From contig CAYVKM010000142.1 in NCBI GenBank assembly GCA_964452045.1, positions 1 to 5,764 of the forward strand: DNA of 5,764 nucleotides. Direction: 5' to 3'. The DNA is from CAYVKM01 sp964452045. Lineage in GTDB: Bacteria; Calditrichota; Calditrichia; RBG-13-44-9. The stretch's first letter is position 1. Every line of letters begins with the position of its first letter. A program made the translations under genes and the position numbers. Of the stretch, positions 1 through 5,650 are shown in pieces. The notes under the pieces were generated by a model. That model did no database searches, was not told where the DNA came from, and saw only the letters and a list, made by a program, of their open reading frames with translations.

Positions 1-1
1 T

Positions 2-247
2 TTTGGCAAGAAAATCGGCATAAAAAGTTTAGTCATAGAATGGGAAATAGTCTATAGTAAAACATTCCAGATTTTCCAATCCAACGACAATTTAAATTGG
101 GAATTGGTTTTCGAAAAGAATAAATCATCTGACAGTGAAGATTTTATCAAATTGCCCGGTATAAAATCCAGGTATTTAAAAATTGAATATAATCGGGAAA
201 GTGGTCAGTTTTCTTATTCGATCTGGAAAATGAAAATAAATTCTTGA
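2..247 (+). CDS. C-terminal end of a discoidin (F5/8 type C)-like protein, 5' partial
   Basis: Reading from base 2 gives 81 codons with no stop until TGA at 245-247; the gene begins outside the window. The translation follows the second half of a galactose-binding/F5-8 type C (discoidin) beta-sandwich: a strand with IEWEIVYSKTFQIFQSNDN, then NWELVF, then a SRYLKIEY strand and a final FSYSIWKMKI strand. The order 'WE..Y...F.I..S.D...W..V' then 'RY..I' then 'S.W...I' is typical of that family, which binds glycans or other surface ligands as an appended module. What the rest of the protein is cannot be seen; in bacteria such domains usually sit at the end of secreted glycosidases or surface proteins. 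The next gene starts 33 bases downstream on the same strand, so the two may be cotranscribed. Frame is well supported; family assignment is by pattern only. Confidence 0.7.
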   Translation, partial: FGKKIGIKSLVIEWEIVYSKTFQIFQSNDNLNWELVFEKNKSSDSEDFIKLPGIKSRYLKIEYNRESGQFSYSIWKMKINS

Positions 248-280
248 TTCACATTTTATATTGAGATCATTTTTTAAAAC

Positions 281-1771
281 ATGGGTAAAAAATTTCTTAT
301 AAAATTATTTCTGATAATTTGCTTCTCAAGTTTCTTTTTGTTTTTGTTATCTTGCACCAGCGACAAAAATTCTGATCAAGATATAATCTTGAAGGTGGGT
401 CAGTCAAAGATTTCCGTAAAGGACTTTCGAAAGTCATACGAATTAGATCCAAGTTTTCCTGGAATTCGCAAAGGTACGGCTGGGTTAAGGGAATTTGCGG
501 AAAAAATTGTTGACAAAATATTATGTGAGAAATTAGCTCAGGAAGATGGAGTAGTAGACAGTATTCCTTTTAAACAGCGTTTAAAATTCAAAAGAAATGA
601 AACAATCATAAAATTATTTTATGAAGATGAAGTAAAGAGTAAAGTTCACGTTTCGGAAACAGAAATTAAAAATGCATTTATACGTATGTCCGTAAAATTA
701 CATGTTAAACATCTCTATACTCCGAACAAATTACAAGCCGAGAACTTATACCATTCCCTAAAAGCTGGTGTACCTTTTGACACTTTAGCCAACAGGGTTT
801 TCGCTGGTATTCCACCAGAGCAGGGAGGAGCTGATTTAGGTATTGTTAGTTTGGGAGATCTGAATCCCAATCTGGAAGATGCTGCTTATAATCTGCAATC
901 CGGTGAATATTCCCGACCTGTTTCCACTCCATGGGGATACCACATCTTATTAGTGACAGATCGAAAGCAAAATATAATGATCACCGATTCCGAATACCGG
1001 GAAAAACATGATCAGGTCTCACGTAAAGTAAGAAAAAGAAAAGAAGAACTGGCCGCGGGAGATTATCTCAAGAATTATTTAGATCCTTTCCATATCAAAG
1101 TAAAAAAAGAGGCCTTTTCTAAAATCATCCAACTGCTACATATTGATTTTGATGAACCGGCCATTCAATTCCAAAAGGACAAATACTTGTCAGATCAAGA
1201 TATAGAATTTCTCCGAAAAAATCTGAAAAATCAATTGGATAATCCCTTTATGGTCAGTAACAAATTAGATTGGACTATCGGGGAATTTTTAAATAAAATT
1301 GATCCTATTCCCTGGGATAAACGACCACGGATATCTTCTGCACTAAAATTAAAAGAAGATATTGGTATTCTCATTCGGAATGAATTCTTACTAAATGAAG
1401 CCTTAAAAAATGGTATAAATAATAAATCCAAAATTGACTCTGTGCTGCAAGTATATACTCAAGAATTAGCCTATAATTACTATTTGAGGAGATCATATCA
1501 GAAATTCGAGTTGCCTTCTGAAATTGCAGAATATTATGAAAATAGGTATAATAAAAATTTTGTGCCTGACAAAATTCCAAATGGGATACTTCCGGGAATG
1601 AATACACCTGAAACTTATAAGCTATATTATTCAGAACGGGCATTACATCAACAATTGCTCTCACATTTTCAGAACATTAATATCAAAATAAATGATGAAT
1701 TAATAGCCAATGAAGCTAAAAAAATAAATTGGGATAAACCTGTAAGGATGTTCACTGTTCCAAAAAATTAG
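281..1771 (+). CDS. Parvulin-type (PpiC/SurA-like) peptidyl-prolyl isomerase lipoprotein
   Basis: This 496-residue protein begins with a lipoprotein signal peptide: basic MGKK, a hydrophobic run, and lipobox LLSC with the lipidated Cys at residue 25. Residues about 35-130 are a helical, SurA-N-like region with many charged residues. Residues about 138-229 form one parvulin rotamase domain: VKHLY, then AGVPFDTLA, the GGADLG loop at 182-187, then L..GEYSRPV and the GYHILLV closing strand at 219-225. Family knowledge: parvulins catalyse cis/trans isomerisation of X-Pro bonds and, in the periplasm, chaperone outer-membrane or secreted proteins. The remaining ~265 residues (230-496) are helical, contain WTIGEFLNKI and a long KSKIDSVLQVYTQELAYNYYLRR stretch, and show no second parvulin domain, so the architecture differs from two-domain SurA. 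There is no Shine-Dalgarno before ATG 281 (sequence TTTTTTAAAAC); the start is chosen because it gives a complete signal peptide. Isomerase/lipoprotein call is firm; client proteins are unknown. Confidence 0.9.
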   Translation: MGKKFLIKLFLIICFSSFFLFLLSCTSDKNSDQDIILKVGQSKISVKDFRKSYELDPSFPGIRKGTAGLREFAEKIVDKILCEKLAQEDGVVDSIPFKQRLKFKRNETIIKLFYEDEVKSKVHVSETEIKNAFIRMSVKLHVKHLYTPNKLQAENLYHSLKAGVPFDTLANRVFAGIPPEQGGADLGIVSLGDLNPNLEDAAYNLQSGEYSRPVSTPWGYHILLVTDRKQNIMITDSEYREKHDQVSRKVRKRKEELAAGDYLKNYLDPFHIKVKKEAFSKIIQLLHIDFDEPAIQFQKDKYLSDQDIEFLRKNLKNQLDNPFMVSNKLDWTIGEFLNKIDPIPWDKRPRISSALKLKEDIGILIRNEFLLNEALKNGINNKSKIDSVLQVYTQELAYNYYLRRSYQKFELPSEIAEYYENRYNKNFVPDKIPNGILPGMNTPETYKLYYSERALHQQLLSHFQNINIKINDELIANEAKKINWDKPVRMFTVPKN

Positions 1772-2098
1772 CTTAATTAAAACAAGTATATTGTAATAAA
1801 AAATCCGTGAATAGGATCCTGCCCCTATCCCCTGCCTATAACGTAAAAATTTTGTTTTATTTTTAAACTTTCTATATCTGTTTTCATCTGCTTTCTATTA
1901 TTCAATTCAGAAATCATTTGAAAGGAAGATCTAGATTACACTGCTCGGGTAAAATAATCTATTTATTGTACCCCGATCCCGGTCCTGAAATAACCAATTA
2001 TTTTTTTTCTTGATATTTATTTTTGAGAAATTTAGATTGAATCCAGAAAATCCGAAAAAACTCATTTTTTAATATAGAGATGTATTAAAAATATTTTG
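1772..2098. other. AT-rich intergenic stretch with no supported gene
   Basis: No frame on either strand reads as convincing protein here. The sequence is AT-rich (19% GC over 2001-2100) with T-runs near 1999-2008 and 2065-2070. A weak hairpin could form from ATAGG at about 1813 and CCTAT about 8 bases later, but it lacks a following T-run, so I do not call it a terminator for the upstream isomerase gene. Promoter elements for the gene at 2308 could lie here or in the next block, but none is clear. Confidence 0.5.
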
Positions 2099-2216
2099 AC
2101 TGGCCTTACTCTGACGTCCTCCGTGTGGAAACGAGGGTGGTTTATATCCGGGAATGCTGCGGTGGTGGGATGTTTTGAGGGGGCGGAGCTGTATCCGGGA
2201 CTGATTATGAATGGAT
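2099..2216. other. Sharply bounded GC-rich block of unknown nature
   Basis: Counting bases, 2101-2200 is 58% GC, while the 100 bases before it are 19% and 2221-2320 is 26%. The block carries a 9-base direct repeat, TATCCGGGA, at 2145-2153 and 2192-2200 (47 bases apart). An open frame of about 60 codons runs through it on the plus strand (to a stop at 2276-2278) but has only a TTG start and no ribosome binding site, and does not resemble a protein I know. The minus strand is also open over part of it. Possible explanations are a dispersed repeat copy, a remnant of a foreign gene, or a structured RNA; the sequence alone does not decide. The composition shift is directly observed; the nature is unknown. 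Confidence 0.5.
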
Positions 2217-2219
2217 TAT

Positions 2220-2237
2220 CACATGAATTACCATGTG
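2220..2237. repeat. Short inverted repeat CACATG-N6-CATGTG
   Basis: CACATG at 2220-2225 and CATGTG at 2232-2237 form a perfect 6-bp dyad with a 6-base spacer. It lies about 70 bases upstream of the ATG at 2308, in a position where an operator for that gene could sit. A dyad of this length can occur by chance, so a regulatory role is only a guess. Confidence 0.3.
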
Positions 2238-2289
2238 TATATATAGAAACATTAATAGATAGCAGTCTAATTACTTAATACTTAGCTAG

Positions 2290-2299
2290 CCAGATTATA
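2290..2299. repeat. Left arm of a 10-bp inverted repeat bracketing the 2308 gene
   Basis: CCAGATTATA here is the exact reverse complement of TATAATCTGG at 3128-3137. The arm ends 8 bases before the ATG at 2308. The pair encloses one gene almost exactly, as terminal inverted repeats of a small mobile unit would, but no obvious target-site duplication flanks the pair and there is no transposase. Confidence 0.4.
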
Positions 2300-2307
2300 T
2301 TATAAAC

Positions 2308-3132
2308 ATGATGAACTTACAAAATTCCTATAATCAAGTTGTTATTTTATTTGATGAACAAGGAACACCAACATTTAGAGAAGACAGAGAAACCAATTTT
2401 CTTCTAGGTGTCTCAGTTATGTATGATTTATCTGCAGAAGATTTTATATTTGATCAAAGTAGAATACTCTTTGGACTTTCAAATACAGGTGCACTGAGAA
2501 ATAGAAAAATTAGTAATTCAAGAGCTGTAGAAATTTCTCAACTTCTACCAGAATTACCAATACAAATTGTTATTTCGATACTTGATTTATCCGATATTGA
2601 ATTTCAACGTGTTGTTAATTTGTACAGAGATTTCGGTGATATAATGCGCGAGAGATATAGAAATGTAAGAGGAAGACCTATAGCACAAATTTTACACCCC
2701 CAGATATTAGATGATTGTATTTTTAATTCTATTTGTGATTATTCTGAACGAAATCAGATAAACAGTTCATTTTTAGTATTTATCGATGATTGGTCTATTC
2801 CAGTAAATGATATAGAAATATATCTTGAAGATCGAAGTAGATCATTTCAAGAGAAGATAAATAGTTTACATTCGGAATTTAATTATGGATTTGAGATTAA
2901 TGTAGCAGAGATTTTATTATTAAACCAAGATAGTTATCGAAAGAGGTTTATTGGAGTAATCGCCAGTGTAGTTAGCAGAGCATTTTTGAATAATGATAAT
3001 GTACGGTATTCAGAAGTACCTTTAAATAATATATTATCGTCTGAAATCAATCAAAAAAATGATATAACAAATAAAGTAAAACAATTACTAATAGATGTAA
3101 TGGACGATAGTTCCCGAAATCCACCATTATAA
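2308..3132 (+). CDS. Uncharacterised 274-residue protein, weakly DUF3800-like
   Basis: I do not recognise this protein with certainty. It has no signal peptide or membrane segment, so it is probably cytoplasmic, unlike most of its neighbours. Three spaced motifs recall DUF3800, a family with an RNase H-like fold often found with mobile or defence genes: a first strand VVILFDEQG (residues 11-19, Asp16, compare 'YIDESG'), a central strand SFLVFIDDW (154-162), and a later NVAEILLL (198-205) where the family usually has 'ADL'; here the acidic residue is Glu201. Between them is a helical charged region with RDFGDIMRERYRNVRGR (107-123). The start is ATG 2308 or ATG 2311; neither has a Shine-Dalgarno (preceded by TATAAAC). 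The gene stands alone, flanked by a 10-bp inverted repeat and by a truncated reading frame, which suggests acquisition by transfer. Alternative: an orphan protein of another fold. The reading frame is solid; the family is tentative. Confidence 0.8.
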   Translation: MMNLQNSYNQVVILFDEQGTPTFREDRETNFLLGVSVMYDLSAEDFIFDQSRILFGLSNTGALRNRKISNSRAVEISQLLPELPIQIVISILDLSDIEFQRVVNLYRDFGDIMRERYRNVRGRPIAQILHPQILDDCIFNSICDYSERNQINSSFLVFIDDWSIPVNDIEIYLEDRSRSFQEKINSLHSEFNYGFEINVAEILLLNQDSYRKRFIGVIASVVSRAFLNNDNVRYSEVPLNNILSSEINQKNDITNKVKQLLIDVMDDSSRNPPL

Positions 3133-3137
3133 TCTGG
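3128..3137. repeat. Right arm of the 10-bp inverted repeat
   Basis: TATAATCTGG is the perfect reverse complement of 2290-2299. It contains the TAA stop of the 2308 gene (3130-3132), and the coding-like frame of the neighbouring remnant becomes recognisable at this point. The coincidence of repeat, stop codon and broken gene suggests a junction. Confidence 0.4.
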
Positions 3138-3307
3138 ATAACCAGGGTATCAACGTGACGCAAACAGACGGACGGATCTTTAAGTTTTATTTATCAAAAA
3201 TCATGCGTAATTCTCGTAAAAGTTACTGGGAGTTTATGTTTGCGCACGTTATACCCGAGCCGTTATTAATCATCCCTATTAACCCAGGATTGAAAGATGA
3301 TTTATAA
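3131..3307 (+). pseudogene. 3' remnant of an unidentified gene, or a small gene starting at GTG 3155
   Basis: In a different frame from the 2308 gene, an open frame ends at TAA 3305-3307 and reads as ordinary protein from about 3131: NLDNQGINVTQTDGRIFKF, then a strand YWEFMFAHVIPEPLLIIPI and end GLKDDL. No ATG precedes it, and the frame is closed by TAA at 3098-3100 inside the 2308 gene. A GTG at 3155 with AGGG at 3144-3147 (7 bases upstream) could start a 50-residue protein, but the protein-like sequence begins before that GTG, so I favour a truncated gene whose 5' part was lost. It overlaps the ATG of the next gene (3297) by 11 bases, the arrangement of translationally coupled operon genes, so the lost gene was probably its operon partner. 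No family recognised. Confidence 0.45.
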
Positions 3308-4080
3308 AGCATTCATATCTCTTTTCTTAATGACATTTATTAGCACTTTCTCAATCGGTTGTGTAAAAAAACCACTGACTAAACTCGAGCCGAAAAAGGA
3401 TTCGGCAATCATCGCCGGGAAAGTGTACGTTTATTATAATGGGATAGATGTTTCGCGGGATNNNNNNNNNNCTCTGACCCGAGCTGCCACTGGGAGACGC
3501 GCATATTGCCCGTCTGCCATATAACACGTTTCTTCTCAATTTGCCCCGAGAGAAATCTGCTTTCACCTTGGAAGATCCAACAAAAATAAATTATTTGGGA
3601 AATATCTATATCGATTGGAAGGGTAATGATTATAAAGCACCAAATATGTTTGGACTGGTTGGCGCTCTGGCCGATGAAGCAAATCCCGATGGTGTAGCAG
3701 AAATCTATGTGGAGTCTAAAATTGGAAACATTCAAGCTTATATCACCCAAAAATTTGGACCTGGTTATCAGGTAATTCCTAATGAAATACAGGCAGCAAA
3801 CTTAGACAGTACGGTTCTGGCAAATTTCTCCAAACCTTATATTCCTAAAATTAGATATTTTGATATATTATTAACGGATGGGGAAAAAATCAGCGGAAAA
3901 GTAATAAGTAAAAAAGATGATGAGCTGTATGTAAAGAAAGGGAAGGTCATCTACCTGATTAAATTATATCGGATCTCAAAGATTTTAGATAATGGTATTG
4001 ACGTTACCGAGTCAACACTGCGGAATACCGAAGAAAAATATGTTGATCTTTTTAAATATGTTGTGGAAAAAAGGGATTAA
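3297..4080 (+). CDS. Uncharacterised lipoprotein, interrupted by an assembly gap
   Basis: The 5' part (3297-3461, 55 codons) encodes a lipoprotein signal peptide with lipobox SIGC, Cys at residue 22, followed by AIIAGKVYVYYNGIDVSRD, a beta-strand pair. After ten Ns the same protein appears to resume in a second frame: from 3478 it reads PELPLGDAHIARLPYNTF, then NYLGNIYIDWKGN, a glycine/alanine-rich segment FGLVGALADEANPDG and EIYVESKIG. The C-terminal part (about 3853-4005) has a FDILLTDGEKISGKVISKKD strand followed by DELYVKKGKVIYLIKLYRISKIL, a 'LxDGxxIxGK' small beta-barrel type segment common in envelope proteins of this kind of bacterium. Stop TAA 4078-4080. The length (784 including Ns) is not a multiple of three, as expected for an arbitrary gap. 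An in-frame TGA at 3475-3477 sits four bases past the Ns and is probably contig-end error. AGGA at 3286-3289 is the ribosome site for ATG 3297. Function unknown; the single-gene reading is an inference from the two halves. Confidence 0.7.
3462..3471. other. Assembly gap of ten Ns inside the lipoprotein gene
   Basis: Ten undetermined bases join two contigs. The real missing length is unknown. The reading frames before and after do not match as written, and the stop next to the gap should not be taken as a biological nonsense mutation without checking. Confidence 0.98.
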
Positions 4081-4166
4081 TTATTCACAATCAGGACAGT
4101 TAGTTAATACCCTTAAAATAAACGGCTTATCTTATCAATCATAATTCAAAGCTCACACCAACATTC

Positions 4167-4173
4167 AGGAGGT
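4167..4173 (+). promoter_or_regulatory. Strong Shine-Dalgarno of the PEGA lipoprotein gene
   Basis: AGGAGGT lies four bases before ATG 4178, a near-perfect match to the anti-Shine-Dalgarno core. This contrasts with the genes at 281 and 2308, which have none, and fixes the start of the PEGA gene. Confidence 0.85.
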
Positions 4174-4177
4174 AGTA

Positions 4178-4663
4178 ATGCAGAAATTTTCGTTCATGTT
4201 CATTTTATCAACCTTACTTTTTTTCAGTTTATTTTTAAGCTGTGCCACAATTATTCAGGGCACCACACAAAACGTGGGAATATCCAGTAATCCCTCCGGT
4301 GCACAAGTGATTATTGACGGACAAGATTACGGCACCAGCCCGGTTATGGCCACCTTATCCCGCAAGAACAATCACTTTGTCGAAATAAATCTGGCCGGAT
4401 ATATGCCTTATTCAACTACCCTTACCAAAAAAGTAAGCGGATGGATCGCCGGGAATATAATTTTCGGTGGGCTGATCGGACTGGCAATCGATGCTATTTC
4501 CGGTGGAATGTACAAGTTGACACCGGATCAGATTCAGGCGGAACTTCGTGCTTCCGGGTCAACCATGCGTTTGGAAAACGATCAATTATACATCACGGTT
4601 GTTCTGGAACCCAAGACGGACTGGGAGAAAATCGGGCAGATGGAGACTGTTCAAAGACAATAA
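4178..4663 (+). CDS. PEGA-domain lipoprotein
   Basis: This 161-residue protein starts with a lipoprotein signal peptide; the lipobox is FLSC with Cys at residue 22. Residues about 32-86 are a PEGA domain: VGISSNPSGAQVIIDGQDYG, then TSPVMATLSRKNNHFVEI and NLAGYMPYSTTL. It matches the family's 'S.PsGA.V.IdG...GtsP......G.h.i.i...GY' pattern, including the naming P-x-G-A core at 39-42. PEGA modules are small beta-sandwiches seen in surface and S-layer-like proteins. A glycine-rich hydrophobic segment follows (WIAGNIIFGGLIGLAIDAIS, residues 89-108) leading into GGMYKLTPDQI; I have seen this 'GN..FGG.iG...Da..G.my.l.P' tail with bacterial PEGA lipoproteins. It could pack on or insert in a membrane. 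The gene is 97 bases after the preceding lipoprotein gene and is followed by an intrinsic terminator, so it probably ends the transcription unit. The ligand or partner is unknown. Confidence 0.88.
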   Translation: MQKFSFMFILSTLLFFSLFLSCATIIQGTTQNVGISSNPSGAQVIIDGQDYGTSPVMATLSRKNNHFVEINLAGYMPYSTTLTKKVSGWIAGNIIFGGLIGLAIDAISGGMYKLTPDQIQAELRASGSTMRLENDQLYITVVLEPKTDWEKIGQMETVQRQ

Positions 4664-4695
4664 ACAAATATCGGCTAGAATAAATTAATTACACT

Positions 4696-4744
4696 GGCAT
4701 CGAATGGTTGCAAAGCACCGTTATCATTTGATGCCTTTATTTTA
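4696..4744 (+). terminator. Intrinsic terminator after the PEGA lipoprotein gene
   Basis: GGCATCGAATG (4696-4706) pairs with CATTTGATGCC (4725-4735) over 11 base pairs, including one G-U wobble. The 18-base loop can itself pair further (GGT..GC with GC.ACC). TTTATTTTAT follows at once. It lies 32 bases past the PEGA stop codon, the expected position for ending that transcript on the plus strand. Confidence 0.8.
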
Positions 4745-4796
4745 TGGGGTGAAAAAGAAGTTCGCATCTAGTAAAATATTCGGTTAATTTATGAAA

Positions 4797-4843
4797 CAGG
4801 TTTAATAACAATATCAATTATAGTTTTTACAATTTTAAACCTG
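4797..4843. repeat. 9-bp inverted repeat CAGGTTTAA / TTAAACCTG
   Basis: CAGGTTTAA (4797-4805) and TTAAACCTG (4835-4843) are perfect reverse complements separated by 29 AT-rich bases. The long spacer and absence of a T-run argue against a terminator. It could be a pair of half-sites for a regulator or an RNA stem in a leader, or chance. Confidence 0.35.
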
Positions 4844-4891
4844 CAGCCATAAATGATATATTATCAAATATTCATCTGTCCAATAAACCTC

Positions 4892-4911
4892 TTGTACCTT
4901 ATATTGTACCT
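4892..4911 (+). repeat. 8-bp direct repeat TTGTACCT, 12-base period
   Basis: TTGTACCT occurs at 4892-4899 and 4904-4911, separated by TATA. Tandem direct repeats of about this spacing are a common layout for activator binding sites, and this pair lies about 115 bases upstream of ATG 5024. There is no direct proof of function. Confidence 0.35.
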
Positions 4912-5023
4912 GTATGCTTAATTGTATTTTTTCAAAAAAATTGAATTCTTTTCTATCATGGTATTAGTAAAAAACCGGTATTATTGTAAAAATATTGAAT
5001 CCTAAATCGAAAGGAATCATTGC

Positions 5024-5650
5024 ATGAAAAAAGGTTTGGGCATATCAATTTTTGCAGTCTTGATGATCATGGGAATTAGATGCGGATCAAAAGTCATGGT
5101 TCCCCCGAGGATTGACCTCAGAGAACATGAAGTCATTGGTATTACAGAATTCAGATTTTCTTCCAAAGGGAACCTTGGAGCCTTTGCAACAAGAAGGTTT
5201 ACCGAAGCAGCCAGGCGGGATCAGGGGATGGTGCGATTCGTTAATTTGGGATCTGAACCTGAAATTCTAAAAACAGTTGGATATGAACTGTTAAATCCAG
5301 CAGCATTAAAAGCTATTGGTAAAGAACATAATCTCAAAACTATCTTAACCGGCGAACTGGTTGTTTCTGATATAAGGCCGAACATCAAAATCACACCGGG
5401 TTTAGGTTACTTAAGTTTCACAGCTGAAGTGGATGCAACACTTTCCGTACAAATGTTTGAGACTTCAACCGGTGCATCAATTTGGAGCGGTTCCGCCAGT
5501 GATACAAAAACAGTAGGTAACATTAGTATCTTCGGAGGTAAAAATTTCGCTTTTGATGCAAAGGACCCCGAAAAAGCCTATGGTAATCTGGTAAACAGTC
5601 TTGTTGCTGAAGTTACCAGAGATTTCAGGGTGAGCTGGAGACGCGAATAA
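5024..5650 (+). CDS. CsgG/TolB-N-like lipoprotein
   Basis: The 208-residue product has a short signal sequence, basic MKK then a hydrophobic run, ending at Cys20 (GIRC). Arg at -1 is unusual for a lipobox, which normally has Gly, Ala or Ser, so lipidation is likely but not certain. The mature part has an alternating alpha/beta layout: EVIGITEFRFSS strand (36-47), helix NLGAFATRRFTEAAR (50-64), strand MVRFVNLG, helix NPAALKAIGKEHNLK (91-105), strand TILTGELVVSD (107-116), then strands AEVDATLSVQMFETSTGASIWSGS (134-157) and a C-terminal helix around AYGNLVNSLVAEVTRDF. The 'opens with a name-able strand, A..ig....a..il.G.v', and 'v.l.d..TG..iWs' order resembles CsgG, LpoB and TolB N-terminal domains, which act in the periplasm in secretion or envelope assembly. 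AAGGA at 5011-5015, 8 bases before the ATG, supports the start. The gene is separated from the upstream unit by a terminator and 280 bases, so it probably has its own promoter. Family by fold pattern only. Confidence 0.8.
   Translation: MKKGLGISIFAVLMIMGIRCGSKVMVPPRIDLREHEVIGITEFRFSSKGNLGAFATRRFTEAARRDQGMVRFVNLGSEPEILKTVGYELLNPAALKAIGKEHNLKTILTGELVVSDIRPNIKITPGLGYLSFTAEVDATLSVQMFETSTGASIWSGSASDTKTVGNISIFGGKNFAFDAKDPEKAYGNLVNSLVAEVTRDFRVSWRRE

Larger units (their letters stand above)
4745..5023. other. AT-rich spacer upstream of the last lipoprotein gene
   Basis: No gene is visible in this interval. It holds a 9-bp inverted repeat and an 8-bp direct repeat, listed separately. The promoter of the gene at 5024 must lie here if the terminator at 4696-4744 works; a TATTAT at 4979-4984 is a possible -10 element, but no good -35 is found at the usual spacing. 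Confidence 0.4.

Noticed and set aside
1231..1664. Two minus-strand frames of 66 and 97 codons opposite the isomerase gene.
   Set aside because: They lie wholly inside a well-supported lipoprotein gene and have no protein features of their own.
1810..1830. Possible terminator hairpin after the isomerase gene (ATAGG / CCTAT).
   Set aside because: Only a 5-bp stem and no T-run directly after it on either strand.
1931..2065. A 44-residue minus-strand frame from ATG at 2065.
   Set aside because: Short, in very AT-rich DNA, biased to Asn/Lys/Phe, and without a convincing start region or family pattern.
2096..2278. A 60-codon plus-strand frame through the GC-rich block.
   Set aside because: It starts only with TTG, has no ribosome binding site, has no recognisable protein pattern, and the minus strand is open over part of the same block. 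I describe the block instead of calling a gene.
3351..3750. Minus-strand frames crossing the N gap.
   Set aside because: They run through undetermined bases and oppose a frame with clear lipoprotein and strand patterns.
4441..4683. An 80-codon frame overlapping the PEGA lipoprotein gene.
   Set aside because: It is an out-of-frame shadow of the PEGA gene; Arg/Gly/Trp/Cys-rich composition and no plausible start.
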